Assembly: GCF_002311515.1 (NCBI RefSeq)
Contig: NZ_DCAO01000062.1
Location: 13,526-26,584 of the forward strand
Reading direction: 5' to 3'
Source: Thalassospira sp. UBA1131
Lineage (GTDB): Bacteria > Pseudomonadota > Alphaproteobacteria > Rhodospirillales > Thalassospiraceae
Length of the DNA: 13,059 nucleotides
In this document: in pieces, positions 6,720 through 13,059 of the stretch
Numbering within the stretch: position 1 is the stretch's first letter
Layout: every line of letters begins with the position of its first letter
The notes under the pieces: generated by a model
The model's database searches: none
What the model was told of the DNA's origin: nothing
The model's input: the letters and a program-made list of their open reading frames with translations, nothing else
Program-made: the position numbers and the translations under genes

Positions 6720-8092
6720 GCGAAGGCTCCTGCGACTTCGAGTTCGTCTTGCAGTTCGCTCAATGCCTTGCGCAGCGGCACAAGGATATCGGCAAACTGT
6801 TCCTTGGTAATCGTCATTGGCGGGCAGACCATGACATGATCGCCGCGATAACCCCCACGCGTGCGCCGCCAGTAAATGATCAGGCCCATGTCATAGGCGA
6901 TATCAACCAGTCGGGCTGCCGCCATATGTTTGGGATCAAGCGGCTCCATGCTGTCGCGGTCCTTGACCAGTTCGATCGCCAGCAACAAACCTTTGCCGCG
7001 CACATCACCGATCATTGCGAAATCATCGGCAAGTTTGGTCAATTCATCCTTGAGTGCCGCACCATTGGTCGCGGCATTTTCAAGCAGATTGTCTTCCTCG
7101 ATCACATCAAGGACGCCATTGCCCGCCGCGCACGCCAACGGGTTCCCGGCATAGGTGTAGCCATGAATAAACCCGCCGTGATCAAGAACCGGACCCACGA
7201 TCCGATCCGGTGCGATCATCGCACCAAGCGGCGCATAACCGGCGGCCAATCCCTTGGATACGGCAAGGATATCGGGAACGATGCCCCAATGCTCGGCAGC
7301 GAAATACTTGCCGGTACGACCGGCCCCCGTCATGACCTCGTCATAGATCAGAAGAATGCCGTACTGATCGCAAATCTCGCGAATGCGGCCATAGTAACTG
7401 TCGGGGGCAACCAGTGCGCCGGTGGCAGCCCCGCCCACGGGTTCCATAATGAAACCAAGAACGGTTTCCGGGCCCTGTTTGATGATTTCGGCCTCTAGCA
7501 TGTTGGCATATTTGATGCCGCGGTCATGATCGCTCAGATCATCACGATCCAGATAACACGTCGGGGCGGGAATTTTCGGCTGATCGACCATCATCGGGGC
7601 GAAAGGCGCGTGCATCGGCGTATAGCCGGTGATGGCAAGCGCACCCAGTGTCGCACCATGATAGCTCGGAAAGCGTGAAATGATTTTTGTGCGCTGTGCC
7701 TGGCCCTTGGCCAGTGCATATTGTCGGGCAAGCTTGATGCAGCTTTCAACCGCCTCTGAGCCGCCAGAAACAAAGAATACGCGCTCAAGATCGCCCGGTG
7801 CACGGTCGGCAAGGCGGATGGCAAGGTCTTCGGCCGCATCATTTTCGAAATGCAGGCGATAGGCGAAGCTTGCCTTTTCAAGCTGCTTGGTCATGGCGGC
7901 GATCACACGCGGGTCGCTATGGCCGATATTGCTGACCATGGCACCACTCGACGCATCGATATAACGTTTGCCATCGACATCCCACATATAGACGCCTTCT
8001 GATCGTTCGATCAGCGGGCGGCGGGACCGGCTTTGATAAAACAGACGGGATTCCCGGTTATGTCCGACGGGGCTTTTGGGATCATGCGTCAT
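6716..8092 (-). CDS. Class III PLP-dependent aminotransferase (omega-amino acid/diamine type)
   Basis: The 458-residue protein is a fold-type I class III aminotransferase of the BioA/omega-amino acid:pyruvate group, which moves an amino group from a beta-, gamma- or terminal amine to a keto acid using PLP. Seen: MWDVDGKRYIDASSG near the N-terminus, the phosphate-binding VSGGSEAVE (108-116), YHGATLG (144-150), EPVGGAA (217-223), the DEVMTG aspartate Asp251 that contacts the PLP ring nitrogen, and the Schiff-base Lys280 in AVSKGLAAGYAPLGA. The start at 8092 (MTHDPKSP) is preferred: an AGGAG lies about 10 nt upstream, and the frame extension to 8152 would overlap the ATPase gene and adds an atypical Arg-rich stretch. 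It lies 29 bp after the ATPase gene and overlaps the BKACE gene by 4 bp. A step making a beta-keto acid for BKACE is inferred. Confidence 0.92.
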   Translation of the reverse strand: MTHDPKSPVGHNRESRLFYQSRSRRPLIERSEGVYMWDVDGKRYIDASSGAMVSNIGHSDPRVIAAMTKQLEKASFAYRLHFENDAAEDLAIRLADRAPGDLERVFFVSGGSEAVESCIKLARQYALAKGQAQRTKIISRFPSYHGATLGALAITGYTPMHAPFAPMMVDQPKIPAPTCYLDRDDLSDHDRGIKYANMLEAEIIKQGPETVLGFIMEPVGGAATGALVAPDSYYGRIREICDQYGILLIYDEVMTGAGRTGKYFAAEHWGIVPDILAVSKGLAAGYAPLGAMIAPDRIVGPVLDHGGFIHGYTYAGNPLACAAGNGVLDVIEEDNLLENAATNGAALKDELTKLADDFAMIGDVRGKGLLLAIELVKDRDSMEPLDPKHMAAARLVDIAYDMGLIIYWRRTRGGYRGDHVMVCPPMTITKEQFADILVPLRKALSELQDELEVAGAFA

Positions 8093-8121
8093 TCTGGTGG
8101 CTCTCCTGAACCGGCGGAGGA

Positions 8122-9219
8122 TTAATCCTGATGGCCGGGTAACAACACACAATTACGGGCCGCGATATGCATGAAGATATCGGCCCCTTCCTTATGGGGG
8201 TGGGCATCAATCGGGTTGATGACCTGCCAGTCGCGGCCATTGGCCTCGACAAAGTAACGGGCCTGTTGGCCCAGATAGTCAACGGTTTTGACCTTGCCGG
8301 GGATCGAAATTACGCCATCGGTGGCGCGGTTTTCTTCGGACAGATCAATTTTCTCGGCCCGGATCACGGCGCGAACATCTTTGGAATTCTTTGCCTTGGC
8401 GGTCTGCTCGTCCGTGGTTAGCAATGTCTCCCCACTTTCAAGTGCCACTTGGGTAAAGGCGGCATCGGGGCTTCCAAGGTTGGCTTGGATGATATTGGAA
8501 TGACCAAGGAAGTCGGCAACAAAGGCCGATGCCGGATTGTTGTAAACCTCTTCGGGCGCGCCTTCCTGTTCGACAAAGCCGTTATTCATGACAACGAGCT
8601 TGTCGGACATGGCAAGGGCCTCGGACTGGTCATGGGTGACAAATACTGTGGCGACACCAAGCTCGCGCTGGATGCGTTTCAGTTCCACCCGCATTTCTTC
8701 ACGCAGATTGGCATCAAGGGCCGAAAGCGGTTCATCAAGCAGCAACACATCCGGCTCAATCACAATCGCACGCGCGAGCGCAATACGTTGCTGCTGGCCA
8801 CCGGAAAGCTGATTGGGATAACGGTCTGCAACATGCGGCAATTGCACGAGATCAAGCGCCTTGTTGACCTTCTCAGCAATGTCGGACTTCGACACCTTGC
8901 GGTATTTCAGGCCAAAGGCGATGTTGTCAAAGATCGTCTTGTGCGGGAACAGGGCATAGTTCTGAAACACAAGGCCAAGATTGCGCTTGTGGATCGGCAG
9001 GCTGTTGACCCGTTTACCGCGGATCAAAAGATCCCCCTCGGTAATATCGGTCAGACCCGCAATCATGCGCAGCGTCGTTGTCTTGCCACAGCCCGACGGA
9101 CCAAGGAAAGTTACAAAACTGTTGTCCGGGACGGTCAAATCAATGCGTTTTACGGCGGTGAATTCACCAAACCGTTTAACGACATTGTGCAGTTCAACAG
9201 CGTTTTGTCTGTCTGCCAT
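8122..9219 (-). CDS. ABC transporter ATP-binding protein, PotA type
   Basis: A 365-residue importer ATPase of the spermidine/putrescine (PotA/CysA-like) family that energises the permease pair encoded upstream, acting at the inner face of the cytoplasmic membrane. Walker A GPSGCGKT (40-47), Q-loop QNYALFP (86-92), signature LSGGQ (138-142), Walker B LLLLDEP ending at about 164 and the H-loop His196 are all present. The C-terminal 100 or so residues form a TOBE-type regulatory domain typical of PotA/UgpC/MalK relatives. The start at 9219 (MADRQNAVEL) is chosen because the frame's upstream extension to 9267 has no family similarity and runs up to a strong hairpin. The ribosome site (AGGG about 10 nt upstream) is weak. 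The gene is downstream of the binding-protein gene with a 104-bp gap containing the hairpin. Confidence 0.94.
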   Translation of the reverse strand: MADRQNAVELHNVVKRFGEFTAVKRIDLTVPDNSFVTFLGPSGCGKTTTLRMIAGLTDITEGDLLIRGKRVNSLPIHKRNLGLVFQNYALFPHKTIFDNIAFGLKYRKVSKSDIAEKVNKALDLVQLPHVADRYPNQLSGGQQQRIALARAIVIEPDVLLLDEPLSALDANLREEMRVELKRIQRELGVATVFVTHDQSEALAMSDKLVVMNNGFVEQEGAPEEVYNNPASAFVADFLGHSNIIQANLGSPDAAFTQVALESGETLLTTDEQTAKAKNSKDVRAVIRAEKIDLSEENRATDGVISIPGKVKTVDYLGQQARYFVEANGRDWQVINPIDAHPHKEGADIFMHIAARNCVLLPGHQD

Positions 9220-9270
9220 TGTTAAATACCCTGTCTGAATTGCGCCGCACCCGACATAAGGCGGCAAGTC

Positions 9271-9300
9271 TGTCCTGGCCGGTTGTGCACGGCCAGGACA
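9271..9300 (-). promoter_or_regulatory. Intercistronic hairpin between binding-protein and ATPase genes
   Basis: TGTCCTGGCC (9271-9280) and GGCCAGGACA (9291-9300) form a perfect 10-bp GC-rich stem with a 10-nt loop, about 23 nt after the binding-protein stop codon. It is not followed by a T-run on the minus strand, so it is not a normal intrinsic terminator. In many transporter operons such a hairpin protects the upstream message from 3' exonucleases and raises the binding protein over the ATPase; that role is inferred here. Confidence 0.65.
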
Positions 9301-9323
9301 CAGTTTCAGGCAAGCAGGCGGGC

Positions 9324-10478
9324 TTAGTAGCCGCGCTGCACACGCGAGAACGTTTTCGACCAGTCGGCTTCGTTTTCGTTCCAGTAAGCCGGATCGAAGA
9401 AGCTAAGCGACGAGAGTGTTCCACTCGGATCAAATGCCGGCAGGGTCGGGATGACCGCGCCCAGTTCGATCTTCTGCGGATCAAGGGCCGGCGGATAGCT
9501 CTGACCTTCGGCAACGGCAATCGCCACTTCTGGCTCCAGCATGAAGTTCAGAAGTTCTTCACAGGCCGCCATCGGGCTGCCACGCAGCACAAACAGGCAT
9601 TCCTGCCAACCAAGACCGCCAGCCGGATCAAGATAGCCAATGTCATGGCCCTGATCCTGCAGCGCCTTGATGCGGCCAGACCAACCCTCGGTGACATAGA
9701 TTTCTTCTTCGGCCAGAAGGCTCATCAGTTCGGCCCCCGAAGACCAGTATTTCAGTGCAAGGTCACGGTGCGCACGGACCATGTCCCAAACGGCTTCAAT
9801 GTCCTGGATGTTGTTCGGGTCCTGATCGGACTGCATTGCGCCGTACCAGATACGGGTTTTCCATTCGCCCCAGCCGCCGATTTTGCCTTTATAGGCTTCA
9901 TCAACCATCAGCTTGGCGCCCTTGGCCTTGGCTTCGTCGTCGCTGATATATTTGCGGTTATAGGCAATGCCGGTGGTGCCGTAATCATACGGAACGGCCG
10001 AAATCGTGCCGCCGGTGATCTTGCGCAGGGGCTCGACCAGTGTCGGAATGACGTTTTTCAGGTTCGGAATGTTGTCTTCATTGAGTTCGGACGTCAGTTC
10101 CAGACCGTGATAACGCGCATAGTCAAACACGCCCGACAGGTGGGCAAGGTTGAATTCACCCGGCTGGCTGGCCTTGACGCGGGCAATATATTCGTCCGCA
10201 CCACCAAAGGTGCCCGACACGACTTCAATGCCGGTTTTCTTGGTATAGGGCGCGAAGGCATATTTTTCGAATGCCTCGGAAACAACGCCGCCCCAACCGT
10301 CAAAGCGGACCTGTTCCGGGGTTGCGGCCATCGCCTTGCGGGCCAGTATGCCCATCGGGCCGCCTGTGACCCCGGCAACAACGCCGGCCGCACCCAGTGC
10401 GGTCAGGAAAGTACGGCGGTTAATGTCCCCGTCGCGATAGCGATTAAGTAGGCGTTCATAACGTTTGGTATCGTCCAT
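9324..10478 (-). CDS. Periplasmic solute-binding protein, PotD/PotF-like, with Tat signal
   Basis: The 384-residue protein captures the substrate in the periplasm for the adjacent ABC importer. A twin-arginine signal is clear: Arg21-Arg22 in NRRTFLTALGAAG, a hydrophobic stretch to about residue 44 and an AMA cleavage motif at 49-51. The mature part has the polyamine-binding-protein layout (type II periplasmic fold), with VPYDYGTTGIAYNR (162-175) in the hinge-side region, AYKGKIG (195-201), EGWSGR (264-269) and LGWQECLFVLRGSP (289-302). From memory of E. coli PotD, the Trp-Met-Asp that holds a substrate amine (Trp255, Asp257) is matched by Trp291-Gln-Glu293, and Trp229 by Trp266, whereas PotD Glu171 has no obvious counterpart. 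This favours an amine-bearing ligand that is not plain spermidine. AGGAGG (10485-10490) gives a strong ribosome site. It follows the second permease gene by 107 bp. Confidence 0.9.
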   Translation of the reverse strand: MDDTKRYERLLNRYRDGDINRRTFLTALGAAGVVAGVTGGPMGILARKAMAATPEQVRFDGWGGVVSEAFEKYAFAPYTKKTGIEVVSGTFGGADEYIARVKASQPGEFNLAHLSGVFDYARYHGLELTSELNEDNIPNLKNVIPTLVEPLRKITGGTISAVPYDYGTTGIAYNRKYISDDEAKAKGAKLMVDEAYKGKIGGWGEWKTRIWYGAMQSDQDPNNIQDIEAVWDMVRAHRDLALKYWSSGAELMSLLAEEEIYVTEGWSGRIKALQDQGHDIGYLDPAGGLGWQECLFVLRGSPMAACEELLNFMLEPEVAIAVAEGQSYPPALDPQKIELGAVIPTLPAFDPSGTLSSLSFFDPAYWNENEADWSKTFSRVQRGY

Positions 10479-10534
10479 TTAAGGCCTCCTGATAAAACGA
10501 TATATCCGTTGATCGGTCTTGTTGTTGGTCGTTG

Positions 10535-10556
10535 TATTCTTGGTGTTATTCTTGGT
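10535..10556. repeat. 10-bp direct repeat in the leader of the binding-protein gene
   Basis: TATTCTTGGT occurs at 10535-10544 and 10547-10556 (period 12). The surrounding gap (10491-10585) is strongly T/G-rich on the plus strand, so the minus-strand leader of the binding-protein message is A/C-rich and predicted to be unstructured, which could favour translation. No terminator is seen in this gap. Confidence 0.55.
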
Positions 10557-10585
10557 TTTGGCGGTTGTCCGCATTGTGCAAAAAG

Positions 10586-11386
10586 TTATTTCGATGCGCC
10601 CACCTTACGCATGGCCATGACCCGCGCAATCGATGCCGCCACAAGCGGCAGGGCAATGGTGAAGATCACCATCACAGCACCAAGCGCATTGATTTCCGGG
10701 CTGATCGAGTTGCGCAGCATGGCAAAGATCTGGGTCGGGACGGTTTCAACGCCGCCCGGCTTCCAGAACAGGGTGCCGGTGATGTCATCAAATGAAATGG
10801 TAAAGGCAAACAGCATCCCGGCCATGACGGCAGGCAACATCAGGGGCAGGGTCACTTCAAAGAAGGTCTGCACAGGTGTCGCGCCAAGGCTCATGGCGGC
10901 TTCTTCGACATCACGGCGGATGGACACCAGACGCGCCTGAACCACCAGCACCACAAACGGCAGGGTAAAGACCACATGGCCCATCAACAGAAGCCCAAAG
11001 CTTTTGGGCATCGACAGGAACTGCAGGAATAGCAGGAGTGCCACAGCCAGAACGACTTCCGGGATCAGGATTGGGGCAACCAGAAGGGTCGAAATGGTCC
11101 GTTTCCCGGGAAAATCGTATCTGACCATGGCAAGGGCGGCGAGGGTGCCAAGCGTTGTTGAAATGGCGGCTGTCAGCACACCAAGCAGAAGCGACGTCTT
11201 GAACGCCCGCACAATCGCATCATTGTTCCAAAGCGCTTCAAACCAGCGGAATGAAAAACCCTCGATCGGGAAGCTGCCGAACTGGTTGGCATTAAACGCC
11301 AACAGAATGACAACCGCCACCGGCGCAAACAGGAACAGATAAACAAGGATCGTGGCAATTCGGATTACTGACCAACCGGACATCAT
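10586..11386 (-). CDS. ABC transporter permease, PotC type
   Basis: A 266-residue inner-membrane permease of the binding-protein-dependent transport family, paired with the permease gene just upstream. Hydrophobic segments are visible near residues 8-30, 64-88, 101-125, 132-152, 183-200 and 236-258, the six expected. The EAA loop that docks on the ATPase is at about 162-182 (EEAAMSLGAT...VTLPLMLP), with the conserved glycine Gly168. The FTISFDDITGTLFWKPGG segment (195-212) is typical of PotC/PotI. The start is ATG-ATG at 11386/11383 with GGGAG 6-9 nt upstream. It lies 11 bp from the PotB-type gene, so the two are surely cotranscribed and probably translated together. Confidence 0.93.
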   Translation of the reverse strand: MMSGWSVIRIATILVYLFLFAPVAVVILLAFNANQFGSFPIEGFSFRWFEALWNNDAIVRAFKTSLLLGVLTAAISTTLGTLAALAMVRYDFPGKRTISTLLVAPILIPEVVLAVALLLFLQFLSMPKSFGLLLMGHVVFTLPFVVLVVQARLVSIRRDVEEAAMSLGATPVQTFFEVTLPLMLPAVMAGMLFAFTISFDDITGTLFWKPGGVETVPTQIFAMLRNSISPEINALGAVMVIFTIALPLVAASIARVMAMRKVGASK

Positions 11387-11397
11387 TTGCTGCTCCC

Positions 11398-12270
11398 TTA
11401 CTTAAAGCTCTTGGCGATCTGATCGATGCCGAGATAGCGGGTGTAAATGACGACCAGTGCGCCCAGAAGCGCCAGCAGCACGAGCGAGAGTGCCGAGCCA
11501 AGCGGCCAGTTGAGCTGTGTCACGATGGCTTCGAACACGAGGTTGGCAAACATCGCATCACGCGGCCCGCCAAGAACAATCGGGGTGATATAGGTGCCCG
11601 CCGCCAGAACGAAGCACAGCAACGATCCCGCCGCCAAACCAGGCATGGACAGCGGCAATGTCACTTCGCGGAAGGCCTGAAAACCGGTGCAGCCAAGGCT
11701 TTGGGCGGCTTCGGTCAGGTTCTTGTCGATGCCATCAAGGCTGACATAGACATTCAAAATCATGAAGGGCAGCAGATAATGCACAAGGCCCAGAACAACA
11801 GTTTGCTGGTTATACAGCATCTGGATCGGGTCATCGATGATGCCGATTGATATCAAAAGGGTATTAAGCGCGCCGGATGTGCCAAGGATATTGATCCATG
11901 ACATCGTTCTGATGATGTAGCTGATCCAGAATGGCAGCATCAGCAAAAGCAACAGGAACGCCTTGGATTTCATCCGCGTATTGGCAACGAAATAGGCCGG
12001 GATATAACCGACAAACGCGCAAATAACCGTGGTGTAAAAGGCAATCAAAAGGGTCTGGAACAGGATGTCGCGATAAAACCGGTCGCCCAGAACTTCAATC
12101 CAGTTATCCAGATAAAAGCCAACCTGATCCGCACCGGTCGCGGTGCGCAACCAGAATGAATAAACGACAATGAACAGCATTGGCACAATCAGCAGCAGGC
12201 TGATGGTTGCCAGTGATGGTGATAGCAGTACCCACGGAGTCCTGCGGGCTCCGGCGACATCTGCGGCCAT
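11398..12270 (-). CDS. ABC transporter permease, PotB type (first gene of the operon)
   Basis: A 290-residue inner-membrane permease that forms the translocation pore with the PotC-type partner. Hydrophobic segments are seen near residues 14-38, 72-96, 104-122, 157-176, 212-230 and 259-276. The EAA motif lies at about 187-207 (TEAAQSLGCTG...VTLPLSMP), with Gly193 as the conserved glycine. LPFWISYIIRTMSWINILG (112-130) is characteristic of PotB/PotH relatives. A strong GGGAGGC ribosome site sits just upstream of the ATG. It is the first gene of the minus-strand operon and faces the divergent LysR-type regulator across 172 bp. The specific solute cannot be read from a permease. Confidence 0.93.
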   Translation of the reverse strand: MAADVAGARRTPWVLLSPSLATISLLLIVPMLFIVVYSFWLRTATGADQVGFYLDNWIEVLGDRFYRDILFQTLLIAFYTTVICAFVGYIPAYFVANTRMKSKAFLLLLLMLPFWISYIIRTMSWINILGTSGALNTLLISIGIIDDPIQMLYNQQTVVLGLVHYLLPFMILNVYVSLDGIDKNLTEAAQSLGCTGFQAFREVTLPLSMPGLAAGSLLCFVLAAGTYITPIVLGGPRDAMFANLVFEAIVTQLNWPLGSALSLVLLALLGALVVIYTRYLGIDQIAKSFK

Positions 12271-12333
12271 TTGTGCCTCCCGTTATTGTCTGCGGTCAGT
12301 GCCGCACCCGGTTATTTGGCCGTGAAGAAATTT

Positions 12334-12350
12334 GTTGGAGGCATTCCAAC
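12334..12350. promoter_or_regulatory. Second dyad in the operon leader or promoter
   Basis: GTTGGA (12334-12339) and TCCAAC (12345-12350) are perfect inverted arms around 5 nt. The 17-bp dyad overlaps the proposed -10 of the operon promoter. It could be a small 5'-leader hairpin or an operator; T and A at 12336 and 12348 also fit the loose T-N11-A spacing of LysR sites. Confidence 0.35.
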
Positions 12351-12371
12351 CCAGACTTGCACATAGCGCAA
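12343..12371 (-). promoter_or_regulatory. Candidate promoter of the catabolic/transport operon
   Basis: On the minus strand, TTGCGC (12371-12366) and TGGAAT (12348-12343) are separated by 17 bp. Both hexamers match the sigma-70 consensus only partly (3/6 and 4/6), as is common for LysR-activated promoters. The -35 lies next to an incomplete LysR-type site, and the perfect dyad at 12393-12409 would fall near -60 to -75 from the expected start. Confidence 0.35.
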
Positions 12372-12386
12372 ATAGATAAGTAGAAT
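12357..12386 (+). promoter_or_regulatory. Candidate promoter of the LysR-type regulator gene
   Basis: TTGCAC (12357-12362) and TAGAAT (12381-12386, five of six -10 bases) are 18 bp apart. The predicted start would fall at or beside the perfect dyad at 12393-12409, so bound regulator could repress its own gene. It overlaps the oppositely directed candidate promoter. Confidence 0.4.
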
Positions 12387-12392
12387 AGATCT

Positions 12393-12409
12393 CATAGCCA
12401 TTATCTATG
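12393..12409. promoter_or_regulatory. Likely LysR-type operator (CATAG-N7-CTATG)
   Basis: CATAG (12393-12397) and CTATG (12405-12409) are perfect inverted arms around 7 nt, giving the T-N11-A pattern of LysR recognition sites. Upstream, CATAG recurs at 12362-12366 without a matching arm, resembling a weaker activation site near the -35 of the operon. The region also carries ATAGAT at 12372-12377 and 12385-12390 and its inverse at 12403-12408. The site lies 33 bp before the regulator start. Confidence 0.6.
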
Positions 12410-12442
12410 TGTGGTGCTGGAAATGTCGGAAAGGTCAGCAGA

Positions 12443-13059
12443 ATGAACGATTTAATGCGTCGGCAGTTCGACTGGAACCTGCTGCATACCTTTACCGTTA
12501 TTGTCGAGGAACGCTCGATCACCGGGGCGGCCAACCGGTTATTGCTGCGCCAGCCCAGTGTCAGTAACGCCCTTAAACGGCTTGAAGATCAGATTGGCGC
12601 GCGTCTGATTGACCGTGAACGCGGCCGGTTTGAAGTCACCGAACAGGGCTTGGCGCTTTATCACGAATGCCGCGAAATTTGCGGTGCCATCGGCCGATTG
12701 TCGGATGTGATGTCTGATAGTGGCAATCAGCTGACCGGGCATTTGCATATGTGGCTGGCCAGTCATGTGGTGTTTCCACCCCTTGATGATGCCCTGTTTG
12801 AATTCAATCGGGCTCATCCCGAAGTCACCTATGAAATCGATGTCGCGACCTCGGTCAATGTCGTCGATCAGGTACTGTCACAGCAGGCCAGCTTTGGCAT
12901 CTGTCTGGTCAAGGAACGCCATCCCAGACTGGAATATCGCCGTTTGTATCGCGAACATTTCGGTTTTTTCTGTGGTCCGACCCATCATTTGTTCGGTCAA
13001 AAGGACCTGACCCTGGCCGATTTGCGCCGCGAGGCATTTGTGTCCTTTGCAACCGACCA
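12443..13059 (+). CDS. LysR-type transcriptional regulator (3' end missing)
   Basis: About 205 residues are visible, with no stop before the window edge. The N-terminal winged helix-turn-helix is clear: FDWNLLHTFTVIVEERSIT, then GAANRLLLRQPSVSNALKRL as the recognition region, GARLIDRERGRFEVTEQG as the wing, followed by the linker helix. From about residue 97 the effector-binding domain starts (GHLHMWLASHVVFPPLDDAL), with FEFNRAHPEV and IDVATSVNVVDQVLSQQASFGICLV typical of LysR effector domains. The start at 12443 (MNDLMRRQFD) has AAGG about 8 nt upstream; an ATG at 12455 is an alternative. Divergent transcription from the transporter/catabolic operon, with a LysR-type dyad between, makes it the probable regulator of that operon and of itself. 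The inducer is presumably the imported substrate or an intermediate. Confidence 0.92.
   Translation, partial: MNDLMRRQFDWNLLHTFTVIVEERSITGAANRLLLRQPSVSNALKRLEDQIGARLIDRERGRFEVTEQGLALYHECREICGAIGRLSDVMSDSGNQLTGHLHMWLASHVVFPPLDDALFEFNRAHPEVTYEIDVATSVNVVDQVLSQQASFGICLVKERHPRLEYRRLYREHFGFFCGPTHHLFGQKDLTLADLRREAFVSFATD

Noticed and set aside
8093..8152. Upstream start for the aminotransferase at 8152
   Set aside because: It adds 20 Arg-rich residues outside the family and overlaps the end of the ATPase gene; the ATG at 8092 has AGGAG upstream.
9220..9267. Upstream start for the ATPase at 9267
   Set aside because: The added 16 residues do not match PotA proteins, and the start is close to the intercistronic hairpin; 9219 gives the normal N-terminus.
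9219..10451. A 410-codon open frame on the plus strand opposite the binding-protein gene
   Set aside because: It is antisense to a gene with full family motifs, a Tat signal and a strong ribosome site; its translation shows no recognisable domain. Long antisense frames are expected in GC-rich genes.
10561..10572. Small hairpin GCGG-TTGT-CCGC after the PotC-type gene
   Set aside because: A 4-bp stem without a T-run on the transcribed strand is too weak to call a terminator.
12283..12534. An 83-codon minus-strand frame across the LysR-operon intergenic region
   Set aside because: It overlaps the divergent promoter region and the start of the LysR gene and has no family similarity.

Overview
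The window is ordinary chromosomal DNA, probably from an alphaproteobacterium. Gene content, moderately high GC and the protein sequences suggest a marine Rhodospirillales such as Thalassospira; this is inference from familiarity, with no marker gene present. No mobile element, RNA gene or CRISPR array is seen, and coding density is high.

Layout. At the left edge a truncated GNAT N-acetyltransferase (1-395, minus) diverges from a fused alpha/beta-hydrolase/OsmC protein (496-1728, plus). A bidirectional terminator (1755-1787) separates this gene from the main feature, a run of ten minus-strand genes from 12270 down to 1808. In transcription order these are two PotB/PotC-type permeases, a Tat-exported PotD-type binding protein, a PotA-type ATPase, a class III aminotransferase, a BKACE-family beta-keto acid cleavage enzyme, an HDAC/acetylpolyamine-amidohydrolase homologue, a D-arginine-dehydrogenase-like flavoenzyme, an M20 deacylase and a RidA-type imine hydrolase. 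The largest gap between neighbours is about 110 bp, two neighbours overlap by 4 bp (ATGA), and no internal terminator is seen. A LysR-type regulator (12443 to the right edge, plus) diverges from it across a 172-bp promoter region that holds a perfect CATAG-N7-CTATG dyad.

How the genes could work together. The transporter resembles polyamine/cationic-solute importers. Inside the cell, two amide hydrolases could remove acyl groups, the flavoenzyme plus RidA could turn an amine or D-amino acid into a keto acid and ammonia, and the aminotransferase could make a beta-keto acid that the BKACE enzyme cleaves with acetyl-CoA to acetoacetate and a shorter acyl-CoA. This is a coherent inducible pathway for an acylated di- or polyamino compound. 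I recognise each family but not this complete combination as a described pathway, so it is the best candidate here for an undescribed system. The substrate and the order of steps are inferred.
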